A stretch of DNA of 64,000 bases from assembly GCA_963823565.1 (NCBI GenBank), contig CAWGLR010000001.1:744001-808000 (forward strand), written 5' to 3'. Origin of the DNA: RHKX01 sp963823565. Lineage in GTDB: Bacteria; Actinomycetota; Thermoleophilia; Solirubrobacterales; 70-9. A model generated the notes under the pieces. That model was not told the origin of the DNA. It worked only from the letters and a program-made list of their open reading frames with translations, and did no database searches. Shown in pieces: positions 53,419 through 60,239 of the stretch. The stretch's first letter is position 1; each line of letters starts with the position of its first letter. The translations under genes were made by a program, and so were the position numbers.

Positions 53419-53967
53419 ATGTCAGACCACAAGGGCTTCACCCTCTGGATGACCGGCCTCTCCGGCTCCGGCAAGTCGACGATCACCGAGGTGCTCATCG
53501 ACGAGTTCGAGGACCGCGGCATCCCGCTCGAGGTCCTCGACGGCGACGTCGTCCGCGAGAACCTCTCGAAGGGCCTCGGCTTCTCGAAGGAGGACCGCGA
53601 CACCAACATCAACCGGATCGCGTTCGTCGCCGACCTGCTGTCCCGCAACGGCATCCCGGTGATCACCGCGGCGATCTCCCCCTACCGCGAGACCCGCGAC
53701 AACGCGCGCAGGCTCCACGAGGGCAAGGGCCGCTTCGTCGAGGTCTTCGTCGCCACCTCGCTCGAGGACTGCGAGGCCCGCGACACCAAGGGCCTCTACG
53801 CGAAGGCGCGCTCCGGCGAGATCAAGGAGTTCACCGGCATCTCCGACCCCTACGAGGAGCCGAAGAACCCCGAGATCCGCGTCGAGACCGCGGGCAAGAC
53901 CCCGGAGGAGAGCGCCCAGGAGATCCTGGTCTGGCTCGAGGCCGAGGGGCTGATCTCGAAGAACTAG
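53419..53967 (+). CDS. cysC: Adenylyl-sulfate kinase
   Basis: 182 residues. Walker A GLSGSGKST at 13-21, DGDVVRENLSKGLGFS and DRDTNINRI for APS binding, then AISPYRETRDNARRL and LYAKARSGEIKEFTGI. Phosphorylates APS to PAPS. AAGGAGC lies 12 nt before the ATG. If CysH uses APS directly, PAPS is not needed for cysteine synthesis, so its likely consumers are the four sulfotransferase domains in this window. Confidence 0.95.
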   Translation: MSDHKGFTLWMTGLSGSGKSTITEVLIDEFEDRGIPLEVLDGDVVRENLSKGLGFSKEDRDTNINRIAFVADLLSRNGIPVITAAISPYRETRDNARRLHEGKGRFVEVFVATSLEDCEARDTKGLYAKARSGEIKEFTGISDPYEEPKNPEIRVETAGKTPEESAQEILVWLEAEGLISKN

Positions 53968-54330
53968 CGAGCAGCGGGCGGCAAGCGACGTCTCCGGAGG
54001 AGCCGCTTGCCGCTCGCCGCCGGCTCGTTCAAAGCGGGGTCGGCGAGGCCGAGTAGGTCCTCATAACGGCATTCGGGTTCGCCGCTCGCAGATTTCGGAC
54101 CGTATGGGTCCCATATCTGCGAGTGGGATGCTCGGCAGGCGTCGGCCTCTTGTCCGAAGCGTTCAGACGCCCTAGCCCGATCAGCGCACCGCGATCGTGA
54201 CGATCCCCCGCCTGGATCTGTACCCGCTCCCCCCGTTGCCACTCGCGCCCGACCACCGCGAGAACGCCGAAGACGATCGGTGCAAGCCAAGGAGCCAAGG
54301 GCTCATGGTCCGGTGATTCGCCGCTTGCCG
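53968..54330. other. 363-bp non-coding region with inverted repeats
   Basis: No convincing gene. Just after cysC a 14-bp stem (53974-53987 with 54004-54017, one G-U) is a probable terminator without a T run. Further on, CTCGCAGAT (54085-54093) and ATCTGCGAG (54115-54123) form a perfect 9-bp inverted repeat around the palindrome ATGGGTCCCAT (54104-54114). This could be an operator or a processed RNA. The stretch 54311-54340 carries GCAAGC/TAGCGGC-type repeats. Confidence 0.5.
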
Positions 54331-55371
54331 CTACCTGCTTGCCCCCAGCTGGACCTCCGCCAGCTGCTCGATCACCCGCTCCCGGTCCGAGCCGAACGGG
54401 ATCGCGATCACCGAGTCGGTCCCGGCCGCCTCGAAGCGGCCGAGGCGCTCGGCCAGCTCGCCCGGCGTGCAGGCGACGCCGCACATCTCGATGGCCTCGG
54501 GGGTCAGCGCCATCGCGGCTCCGATCCGGTCGCCTGAGAGGAACTTGTCCTGGACCTCGTGGGCCTCGTCGGCGAGGCCGTTGGCGGCGAGCAGGTCGAC
54601 GTAGAAGTTCTTGTCCTTGGCGCCCATTCCGCCGAGGTAGAAGGAGATGATCGGGCGCAGCGCGTTGCGCGCCTCCTCGATGTCGTCCTCGACGGCGACC
54701 GGGACGGTCGGCGCGACGTCGATCTCGGAGCGATCGCGGCCGGCCCTCGCGAGCCCGCGATCGAGCGCCTCGAGCAGTCCGGCGCCGTCGTCGGGATCGT
54801 AGAAGGCGGGGATCCAGCCGTCGGCGATCTCGCCGACGAGCTCGACCGACTTCGGCCCGATCGCGCCGACGTAGATCGGCAGGCGCTCCTGTGCGGGCTT
54901 GGCCATCAGCTTCAGCGGCTTGCCGAGTCCCACCCCCTCCGCGGTCGGGATCTGGAAGTTGCGGCCGTCGTGGATCACCGGCTCGTGCGCCCAGGCCATC
55001 CGGACGATCTCGACGTACTCGCGGATCCGCCCGAGCTGGCGCTCGAACGGCACGCCGTACCAGCCCTCGGAGACCTGCGGGCCGGAGACGCCGAGGCCGA
55101 GGCGCATGCGGCCGCCGGAGATGACGTCGATCGTCGCCGCCGCCATCGCCGCCGCGGTCGGCTGCCGCGCCGGGATCTGCATCAGCGCCGAGCCGATGCC
55201 GATCCGCTCGGTGCGGTCGGCGAGGATCGCCATGATCGAGACGACGTCCTGCCCCCACGCCTCCGAGACCCAGACGCCCTCGAGGCCGGCCCGGTCGGCC
55301 GCCTCCGCGAGCGCGACCTGCTCCTCGAACGAGTACCACGGCCAGTAGGCGACGGAGAGGTGGATCTTCAC
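54331..55371 (-). CDS. LLM class F420-dependent oxidoreductase
   Basis: 346 residues from GTG 55371, with TAGGAT (complement 55379-55384) 7 nt upstream, so leaderless. Luciferase-like TIM barrel: MKIHLSVAYWPWYSFEEQVALAEAADRAG, GLEGVWVSEAWGQDVVSIMA, RIGIGSALMQIPARQPTAAAMAA, RMRLGLGVSGPQVSEGWYG and PIYVGAIGPKSVELVGEIADGW. These are the hallmarks of actinobacterial F420-linked oxidoreductases. Substrate unknown. Confidence 0.88.
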   Translation of the reverse strand: MKIHLSVAYWPWYSFEEQVALAEAADRAGLEGVWVSEAWGQDVVSIMAILADRTERIGIGSALMQIPARQPTAAAMAAATIDVISGGRMRLGLGVSGPQVSEGWYGVPFERQLGRIREYVEIVRMAWAHEPVIHDGRNFQIPTAEGVGLGKPLKLMAKPAQERLPIYVGAIGPKSVELVGEIADGWIPAFYDPDDGAGLLEALDRGLARAGRDRSEIDVAPTVPVAVEDDIEEARNALRPIISFYLGGMGAKDKNFYVDLLAANGLADEAHEVQDKFLSGDRIGAAMALTPEAIEMCGVACTPGELAERLGRFEAAGTDSVIAIPFGSDRERVIEQLAEVQLGASR

Positions 55372-55391
55372 GGCTGCGATCCTATGCGTCG

Positions 55392-56105
55392 ATGAGCGAC
55401 GAGCAGACCGAGCCGATCTCCCGCACCTACAGCGCCGTGCTGGCAGCGACCGGCCCGGTCATCCGCTCGTGGGGGCGGCTCGAGGTCCGCGGCGCCGAGC
55501 ACCTTCCCCGGAGCGGGCCGACGCTCCTCGTCGGCAACCACGACAGCTACTGGGACCCGGTGGCGATCGGCGTCGCCGGCCGTGAGCGCCGCCAGATCCG
55601 CGCCCTGGCCAAGTCGAGCCTCTGGAAGGTGAAGCCGCTCGCGCCGATCCTCGACGGCATGGGCCAGATCGCGATCGAGCGCGGGGCCGGCGACGCCGGC
55701 GCCCTCGACGCGGCGATCGCCGAGCTCCGCTCCGGCGCCTGCATCGGCGTCTTCCCGGAGGGGACGATCTCCCGCGGCACGACCCTGCGCGCGCGCAGCG
55801 GCATCGGCCGCCTGGCGCTCGCCGTCCCGGAGGCGCAGCTGGCCTGCGTCGCCGTCAGCGGCACGGTCGACGTCATCCGCTTCCCGAAGCGCCCGGCGAT
55901 CCGCGTCGAGTTCTTCGCGCCCGAGAGCGGCCAGACCCGCCCCGGGGAGGATCCCGGCGAGCTGTCGGCCCGCCTGCTCGCCGAGATCAGGGCGAGGGCG
56001 CCGATCGCGATCCCCGGCCGCCGCAGGACGGCCGAGAAGTACCGCCGCGCTGCGGAGCAGGAGGCCGAGGAGCGCTCCGGCGAGGCCGAGGCCGCGGTCG
56101 GCTAG
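55392..56105 (+). CDS. 1-acylglycerol-3-phosphate acyltransferase (PlsC family)
   Basis: 237 residues. The catalytic H50-x4-D55 is in GNHDSYWDPVA, and the phosphate-binding loop is FPEGTISRGTTL near residue 118. Acylates lysophosphatidate or a related lipid on the inner membrane face. No N-terminal membrane helix. Divergent from the F420 oxidoreductase 20 bp away. Its TAG stop is shared within a CTAG by the convergent nucleotidyltransferase gene. Confidence 0.88.
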   Translation: MSDEQTEPISRTYSAVLAATGPVIRSWGRLEVRGAEHLPRSGPTLLVGNHDSYWDPVAIGVAGRERRQIRALAKSSLWKVKPLAPILDGMGQIAIERGAGDAGALDAAIAELRSGACIGVFPEGTISRGTTLRARSGIGRLALAVPEAQLACVAVSGTVDVIRFPKRPAIRVEFFAPESGQTRPGEDPGELSARLLAEIRARAPIAIPGRRRTAEKYRRAAEQEAEERSGEAEAAVG

Positions 56106-56593
56106 ACCGACCCGTCTTCGCCCCCGAGGGCGTCGAGACTCTCGAGATCAGCGAGGTCCTGGGCTCGCCCAGCCGCCTTCTTCATTCGGCGGAGGTCCTC
56201 GACCGAGGAGATGGCCACCCGATGACCACTGATTTCAGCGTAGTCCGCTGCGGCGATGAGCTCCTCGAAGCTGGGAACTCCCGGCAGTCCGCCGACGACA
56301 TCCAGCGGACCATGCGGCGTCTCGATCAGTACCCGACGATCATCCGCGAGCTGCGCGGCGATCGAGAACGCAGAACTGAAGAACCCACCTTCGGCCTCGA
56401 CGTGCCCGCCGAGATCGGTGGCGGCTTCCGCCAGCCGCTCGAGGTTCTCCGGCGACCGCTCAGGGACGATGTCGACGCCCTTGGTGCCGCGAATGACTCC
56501 GCGGCTGCCCAGAGCGAGGCCCCCGATCAGAACGAAGCGGACATCCGCCGCCGCCAGCCGAGCGAGGATCAGCTCGAAGTCGGCCTCGCTCAA
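56102..56593 (-). CDS. Nucleotidyltransferase-fold protein
   Basis: 163 residues from TTG 56593, overlapping the stop of the small upstream gene (TTGA). VRFVLIGGLALGSRGVIRGTKGVDIVPE resembles the GG-x-A/(T)KDxD core of the Pol-beta nucleotidyltransferase superfamily, but only one Asp of the usual DxD pair is kept (GVDIVP). The C-terminal VAISSVEDLRRMKKAAGRAQDLADLE is shared with AbiEii/MNT-type proteins. May be a toxin-like or degenerate nucleotidyltransferase; the partner gene suggests a two-gene module. Confidence 0.65.
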   Translation of the reverse strand: MSEADFELILARLAAADVRFVLIGGLALGSRGVIRGTKGVDIVPERSPENLERLAEAATDLGGHVEAEGGFFSSAFSIAAQLADDRRVLIETPHGPLDVVGGLPGVPSFEELIAAADYAEISGHRVAISSVEDLRRMKKAAGRAQDLADLESLDALGGEDGSV

Positions 56594-56748
56594 CGGCGCG
56601 AGCCCGAGTCGCGTGCCAGGCGCATAAGGGCACGGCTGTGGCTGATCGTCTCCGCCAGGTTCACGCTGAGGGGGCGCTTCGCGTCCTCCCGAATCCGGCG
56701 GCGACGCTCCTCCTCCATCTCGCGCTCGGCCCTGGTGCGTTCGGGCAT
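56590..56748 (-). CDS. Small charged protein paired with the nucleotidyltransferase
   Basis: 52 residues: a highly charged N-terminal half (PERTRAEREMEEERRRRIR) followed by RPLSVNLAETISHSRALMRL, which looks like a short amphipathic helix. Leaderless, with a consensus-like TACAAT (complement 56755-56760) exactly 6 nt from its ATG. Its stop overlaps the next start (TTGA). Architecture fits a small antitoxin preceding a nucleotidyltransferase, but I cannot name its family. Confidence 0.6.
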   Translation of the reverse strand: MPERTRAEREMEEERRRRIREDAKRPLSVNLAETISHSRALMRLARDSGSRR

Positions 56749-56767
56749 GGGTCGATTGTAGGTCCGG

Positions 56768-57595
56768 CTACGGCTTGTCCGGCACCCGCGGCTCGCCGAG
56801 CCCGTAGGTGTCGTAGTCGCCCCACTTGCTGAACGTCTTGTGCGTCGGGCCGTGGAAGTCCGACGAGGCGGTCGGGACGAGGCCGAACTCCTCGCAGAGC
56901 TCGAGGCAGTGCTGCGTCTGCTCCTTCGTGTGGGGCGGGTAGAAGGTTTCGATCCCGTCGAGGCCGACGTCGCGGACGAGGCTCTCGACGAGGTCGCGGA
57001 CCTGGTCGGGGTCCTTGACGTCCCAGTAGGGATGGGCGACGACGGCGACGCCGCCGGCGTCGTGGATCAGCCGCACCGCCTCCTCGGCGCTCGGCCAGCT
57101 GCGCGAGACGAACGCCTTCGCGCCGGGAACGAGGTACTCCTCGAAGAACGGGCCGAGGTCGGGGCCGGCGCCGGCGGCCCTGGCGATGTGGGGGCGGCCG
57201 ATCGCGTCGGCGGCGCCCGCCTTGGCGACCGCGTCCTCGAAGCTGACCTCGACCCCGTGCTCGTTGAGCTTGGCGATGATCTGCTTGGCGCGGTCGACGC
57301 GCTCCTGCTGGGCGCGGTCACAGGCCGGCTGGATCCGCTCGAGGTCCACCCAGTAGCCGCAGATGTGGAGGTCCTCGGAGTACTTGTGCACGCACGACAT
57401 CTCGACGGCCGGGACGTTCTGGATCCCGAGCTCGGCGGCGACGCGGTTGGCCTCCTCGACCCCGGCGACACCGTCGTGGTCGGTCAGCGCCATGACGTCG
57501 ATTCCCGCCTCGGCGGCGGCGCGGACGACGTCGGCGGGCTCAAGCTGACCGTCGGAAACGGTTGAATGTGATTGAAGATCGATCATGAGGCTCAT
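56768..57595 (-). CDS. PHP-domain phosphoesterase (nucleoside bisphosphate phosphatase / RNase AM-like)
   Basis: 275 residues. PHP motifs: IDLQSHSTVSDG, ALTDHDGVAG, NVPAVEMSC, IGRPHIARAA, GVAVVAHPYW and ASSDFHG. The first metal-binding pair, usually H-x-H, reads Q-S-H here. The family includes 3',5'-nucleoside bisphosphate phosphatases that turn PAP into AMP and 5'-3' exonucleases. Located between sulfate-assimilation genes and a sulfite exporter, PAP clearance after sulfotransfer is plausible. TACAGA (complement 57603-57608) sits 7 nt from the ATG. Confidence 0.8.
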   Translation of the reverse strand: MSLMIDLQSHSTVSDGQLEPADVVRAAAEAGIDVMALTDHDGVAGVEEANRVAAELGIQNVPAVEMSCVHKYSEDLHICGYWVDLERIQPACDRAQQERVDRAKQIIAKLNEHGVEVSFEDAVAKAGAADAIGRPHIARAAGAGPDLGPFFEEYLVPGAKAFVSRSWPSAEEAVRLIHDAGGVAVVAHPYWDVKDPDQVRDLVESLVRDVGLDGIETFYPPHTKEQTQHCLELCEEFGLVPTASSDFHGPTHKTFSKWGDYDTYGLGEPRVPDKP

Positions 57596-57634
57596 TGTGA
57601 CTTCTGTAGATCAAGAAAGGCGGGCGCGTCCCGA

Positions 57635-58123
57635 GTGAGGATCTCTGCCAAGGCCGACTACGCCGTGCGGGCGACGCTGGAGCTCGCACGCTCACCCGAC
57701 GGCAAGCCCGTCAAGGGAACGAAGCTGGCCGAGGCACAGGACATCCCCCTGCAGTTCCTCGAGCACATCCTCCTCGACCTCAAGCGAGCAGGCATCGTGC
57801 GGACCAAGCGGGGCGCCCGCGGCGGCTACTGGCTCGCCCAGCCCCCCTCCACCGTGAGCGTCGCCGACATCATCCGCTCGGTCGAGGGGCCGCTGGCCTA
57901 CATCCAGGACGTGCCGCCGGAGGAGACGGAGTACGAGGGCCCCGCCGAGAACCTCCGGGACGTCTGGATCGCGGTGCGGCAGACGCTGCGCGAGGTGCTC
58001 GAGCAGACCAACCTCGAGCAGATCGCCACCGGCGAGCTGCCCTCGGTCGTCACCGCGCTGCTGAAGGAGCCGGGAGCCCTCGTCGCACGCGGCGACACGG
58101 GCTCGCATCCGGTCGTGCGCTGA
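57635..58123 (+). CDS. Rrf2 family transcriptional regulator
   Basis: 162 residues from GTG 57635, preceded by AAAGG. The winged helix reads ISAKADYAVRATLELARSP, GTKLAEAQDIPLQFLEHILLDLKRAGIVRTKRGARGGYWLA, and the wing is followed by TVSVADIIRSVEGPL. There is no cysteine at all, so it cannot bind the Fe-S cluster of IscR/NsrR and is more like CymR, the cysteine-metabolism repressor. Its position, divergent from the PHP gene and upstream of a sulfite exporter, supports control of sulfur genes. Confidence 0.85.
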   Translation: MRISAKADYAVRATLELARSPDGKPVKGTKLAEAQDIPLQFLEHILLDLKRAGIVRTKRGARGGYWLAQPPSTVSVADIIRSVEGPLAYIQDVPPEETEYEGPAENLRDVWIAVRQTLREVLEQTNLEQIATGELPSVVTALLKEPGALVARGDTGSHPVVR

Positions 58124-58137
58124 GCGACACCTGCGGG

Positions 58138-58234
58138 TACAATTCCGCGCTCCATTCCCGAGCGCCCCTATCGAGAATGTCTGGATTGGGGGCGCCGCTC
58201 GCGGGCGCGAGCGGGGTCTCGGGGCCCGCCCCCA
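58138..58234 (+). promoter_or_regulatory. Promoter and structured leader before the TauE-type exporter
   Basis: TACAAT at 58138-58143 is a strong -10 with transcription expected near 58150. The resulting leader of about 115 nt has a small hairpin (GCGCTC 58147-58152 with GAGCGC 58160-58165) and a larger two-part stem: TGGGGGCG (58187-58194) with CGCCCCCA (58227-58234), enclosing CCGCTCGCG/CGCGAGCGG (58195-58214). A cis-regulatory RNA or attenuator is possible. Confidence 0.5.
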
Positions 58235-58265
58235 GGACTGAGTCACACCCAGCTTCGTCTCCTCG

Positions 58266-59300
58266 ATGGATCCCGCGATCGTCATCTTCGGCTTCGGCAT
58301 CGGCCTGCTCGTCGGCATGACGGGCATGGGCGGCGCGTCGCTGATGACGCCGATGCTGATCCTGCTCTTCGGCATCCAGCCGGTGACCGCGATCGGCACC
58401 GACATCTTCTACGCGGCGATCACCAAGACCGTCGGCGGCGTCCAGCATCTGCGCGCCGGCACCGTCCACAAGGGGCTGGCGTTCTGGATGGCGGTCGGCA
58501 GCGTCCCGGCGGCCCTCCTCGGCGTGATCGTGATCGAGGCGCTCCAGGACGCCTACGGCGAGGACCGGCTCGAGGGCATCGTCTTCGGCATCCTCGGGGC
58601 GACGCTGCTGGTCGTCGGCCTCTCGACGCTGTTCCGCACCCTCTTCATCCCCGACGTGATCAAGGAGCGGTACGCGATGCACCTGCATCGCCGGCACATC
58701 ATCGCCGCCGTCGCGACCGGCGTCACGACGGGCTTCGTGATCGGCCTCACCTCGGCGGGCTCCGGCACGCTGATCGCGATCATCCTGATCGCCGTCTTCC
58801 GCCTGACGCCCCAGCGAGTGGTCGGCACTGACATCTTCCACGCGGCGGTGCTGCTCTGGGCCGCGGGCGCGGCGCATTGGATCGGCGGCAACGTCGACTT
58901 CGGCCTCGCCGGAAACATCCTGATCGGCTCGGTCCCCGGCGTCCTCGTCGGCGGCAGGCTGGCGCTGAAGAGCGACAAGAACCTGCTCCGCGGCCTGCTC
59001 GCGGTCGTCCTGATCGCCTCCGGCATCGCCCTGGTCTCCAAGGGCGACGGCCAGGTCGTCGTCGTCACCGCGGCGGTCATCTCGTTCCTGTTCGGCGGCC
59101 TGTTCACCTACATCCTCCGCCGCGAGGTCAAGCTCCCCCACGGCGAGGGCGTGCGCGCCTACAAGCTGATTTCGCTGCCGTGGGCGCGCAACGAGCACGC
59201 CGAGGCGATCGCCAGGGCGAACGGCGAGAAGCAGCGGCGCCAGGAGGAGAAGCGCGAGGCCGTGGCCGCCGGAACGAAGCCGACCGACGACTCGGGCTGA
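58266..59300 (+). CDS. TauE/SafE family (sulfite/sulfoacetate) exporter
   Basis: 344 residues with about eight to nine helices in two internally similar halves: GFGIGLLVGMTGMGGASLMTP and GVTTGFVIGLTSAGSGTLIAI, each followed by a VxGTDIF segment (AIGTDIFYAAITK, VVGTDIFHAAVLL). This duplicated G-x-GTD arrangement is diagnostic of the DUF81/TauE family, which exports sulfite and organosulfonates. The last 50 residues form a charged cytoplasmic tail. Beside an Rrf2 regulator it may relieve sulfite overload. Confidence 0.88.
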   Translation: MDPAIVIFGFGIGLLVGMTGMGGASLMTPMLILLFGIQPVTAIGTDIFYAAITKTVGGVQHLRAGTVHKGLAFWMAVGSVPAALLGVIVIEALQDAYGEDRLEGIVFGILGATLLVVGLSTLFRTLFIPDVIKERYAMHLHRRHIIAAVATGVTTGFVIGLTSAGSGTLIAIILIAVFRLTPQRVVGTDIFHAAVLLWAAGAAHWIGGNVDFGLAGNILIGSVPGVLVGGRLALKSDKNLLRGLLAVVLIASGIALVSKGDGQVVVVTAAVISFLFGGLFTYILRREVKLPHGEGVRAYKLISLPWARNEHAEAIARANGEKQRRQEEKREAVAAGTKPTDDSG

Positions 59301-59311
59301 CGCCGGCGGGA

Positions 59312-59602
59312 CTGGCCGTAAGACCCGACCACGTTGTTCAGCTCGGCGAGGCGAGCTCCGGGCGGCCTTTTGGCCAGAGAGCCGTGTGGTCTTCGCCGGT
59401 TATAGAACTCGAGCCATCCAGCCAGCGCAGCGGTCCGCTCCGCCGAGCTCGAGTAGATCGCCCCGTAGGCCCAACCGCCGAGCATCGTGCGGATGAAGCG
59501 CTCCCGGCCGTTGTCGGTCATCACCTCCTCGACTTCGATCCCGAGGGCGCGGTAGTGGGCGACCGCTCGGCGCAGGAAGCCGATCGCGCTCGTCGCCTAT
59601 CT
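59312..59602 (-). pseudogene. IS481-family transposase remnant
   Basis: The C-terminal part of an rve-type transposase: IGFLRRAVAHYRALGIEVEEVMTDNG joined directly to RERFIRTMLGGWAYG, then AGWLEFYNRRRPHGSL and ELNNVVGSYG. The roughly 30 residues normally between TDNG and ERFI, containing part of the DDE core, are deleted, and a stop lies just upstream of the remnant. The element is dead. Confidence 0.8.
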
Positions 59603-59658
59603 CAGCGCCGGTCATCCTGTCATCCTCACTCGCGCAGCGCAGCCTTCAAGTGGCCCGG

Positions 59659-59688
59659 ATGAACAACGTGGTCAGGAACTACAGCTAG
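59659..59688 (+). pseudogene. Second IS481-type transposase tail, opposite orientation
   Basis: MNNVVRNYS followed by TAG is the typical last nine residues of an IS481-type transposase (compare ELNNVVGSYG on the other strand at 59320-59345). Nothing else of that element remains. Its stop shares a CTAG with the stop of the carbonic anhydrase gene. Confidence 0.55.
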
Positions 59689-60239
59689 TAGGCGGGGTCG
59701 ACCTCGCGCAGCCGCCCGCTGTCGACGTCGTAGACGAAGCCGCGGATCGCGTCGCGGTGGAGCAGGAACGGCGAGCTCCGCAGCCGCTCCATCGATTGCC
59801 GCACGTCGGCGTCGAGGTCAGCGAACGACTCGATCGCGAACGACGGCGCCATCCCGGTCGCGTCCTGCAGCTCCCGGCGGAAGCCATCGTCGGTGATCTT
59901 CTGCATCCCGCAGTCGGTGTGGTGGACGAGCACGATCTCGCGAGTGCGGAGCTTGCGCTGCGAGATCGCGAGCGAGCGGACGACGTCGTCGGTCACCACC
60001 CCGCCGGCGTTGCGGATGACGTGGGCCTCGCCGTTGCCGAGCCCGAGCGCCGCGAAGACGTCGAGCCGCGAGTCCATGCACGCGACCACGGCGAGCCGGA
60101 GCGCCGGCTCGACCGGGAGGTGCTGCTGGTCGAAGCCGGAGGCGAACCCCTCGTTGGCGACGAGCAGGCGGTCCGCAACCGTCCCCTCCGCCTCCGGGTC
60201 GCCCCCCGCTCTTACCTCCGCTTCTTCTTGACCTTCCAC
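59685..60239 (-). CDS. Beta-type carbonic anhydrase
   Basis: 184 residues. Zinc ligands Cys54, His107 and Cys110 (ACMDSRLDV and LVHHTDCGM), with the catalytic Asp56/Arg58 dyad. VIRNAGGVVTDDVVRSLAIS is the conserved core between them. Interconverts CO2 and bicarbonate, the latter a substrate of the biotin carboxylase partner of PccB. The start overlaps the 3' end of the upstream secreted-protein gene by about 28 nt; a later start cannot be excluded. Confidence 0.88.
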   Translation of the reverse strand: MEGQEEAEVRAGGDPEAEGTVADRLLVANEGFASGFDQQHLPVEPALRLAVVACMDSRLDVFAALGLGNGEAHVIRNAGGVVTDDVVRSLAISQRKLRTREIVLVHHTDCGMQKITDDGFRRELQDATGMAPSFAIESFADLDADVRQSMERLRSSPFLLHRDAIRGFVYDVDSGRLREVDPAY

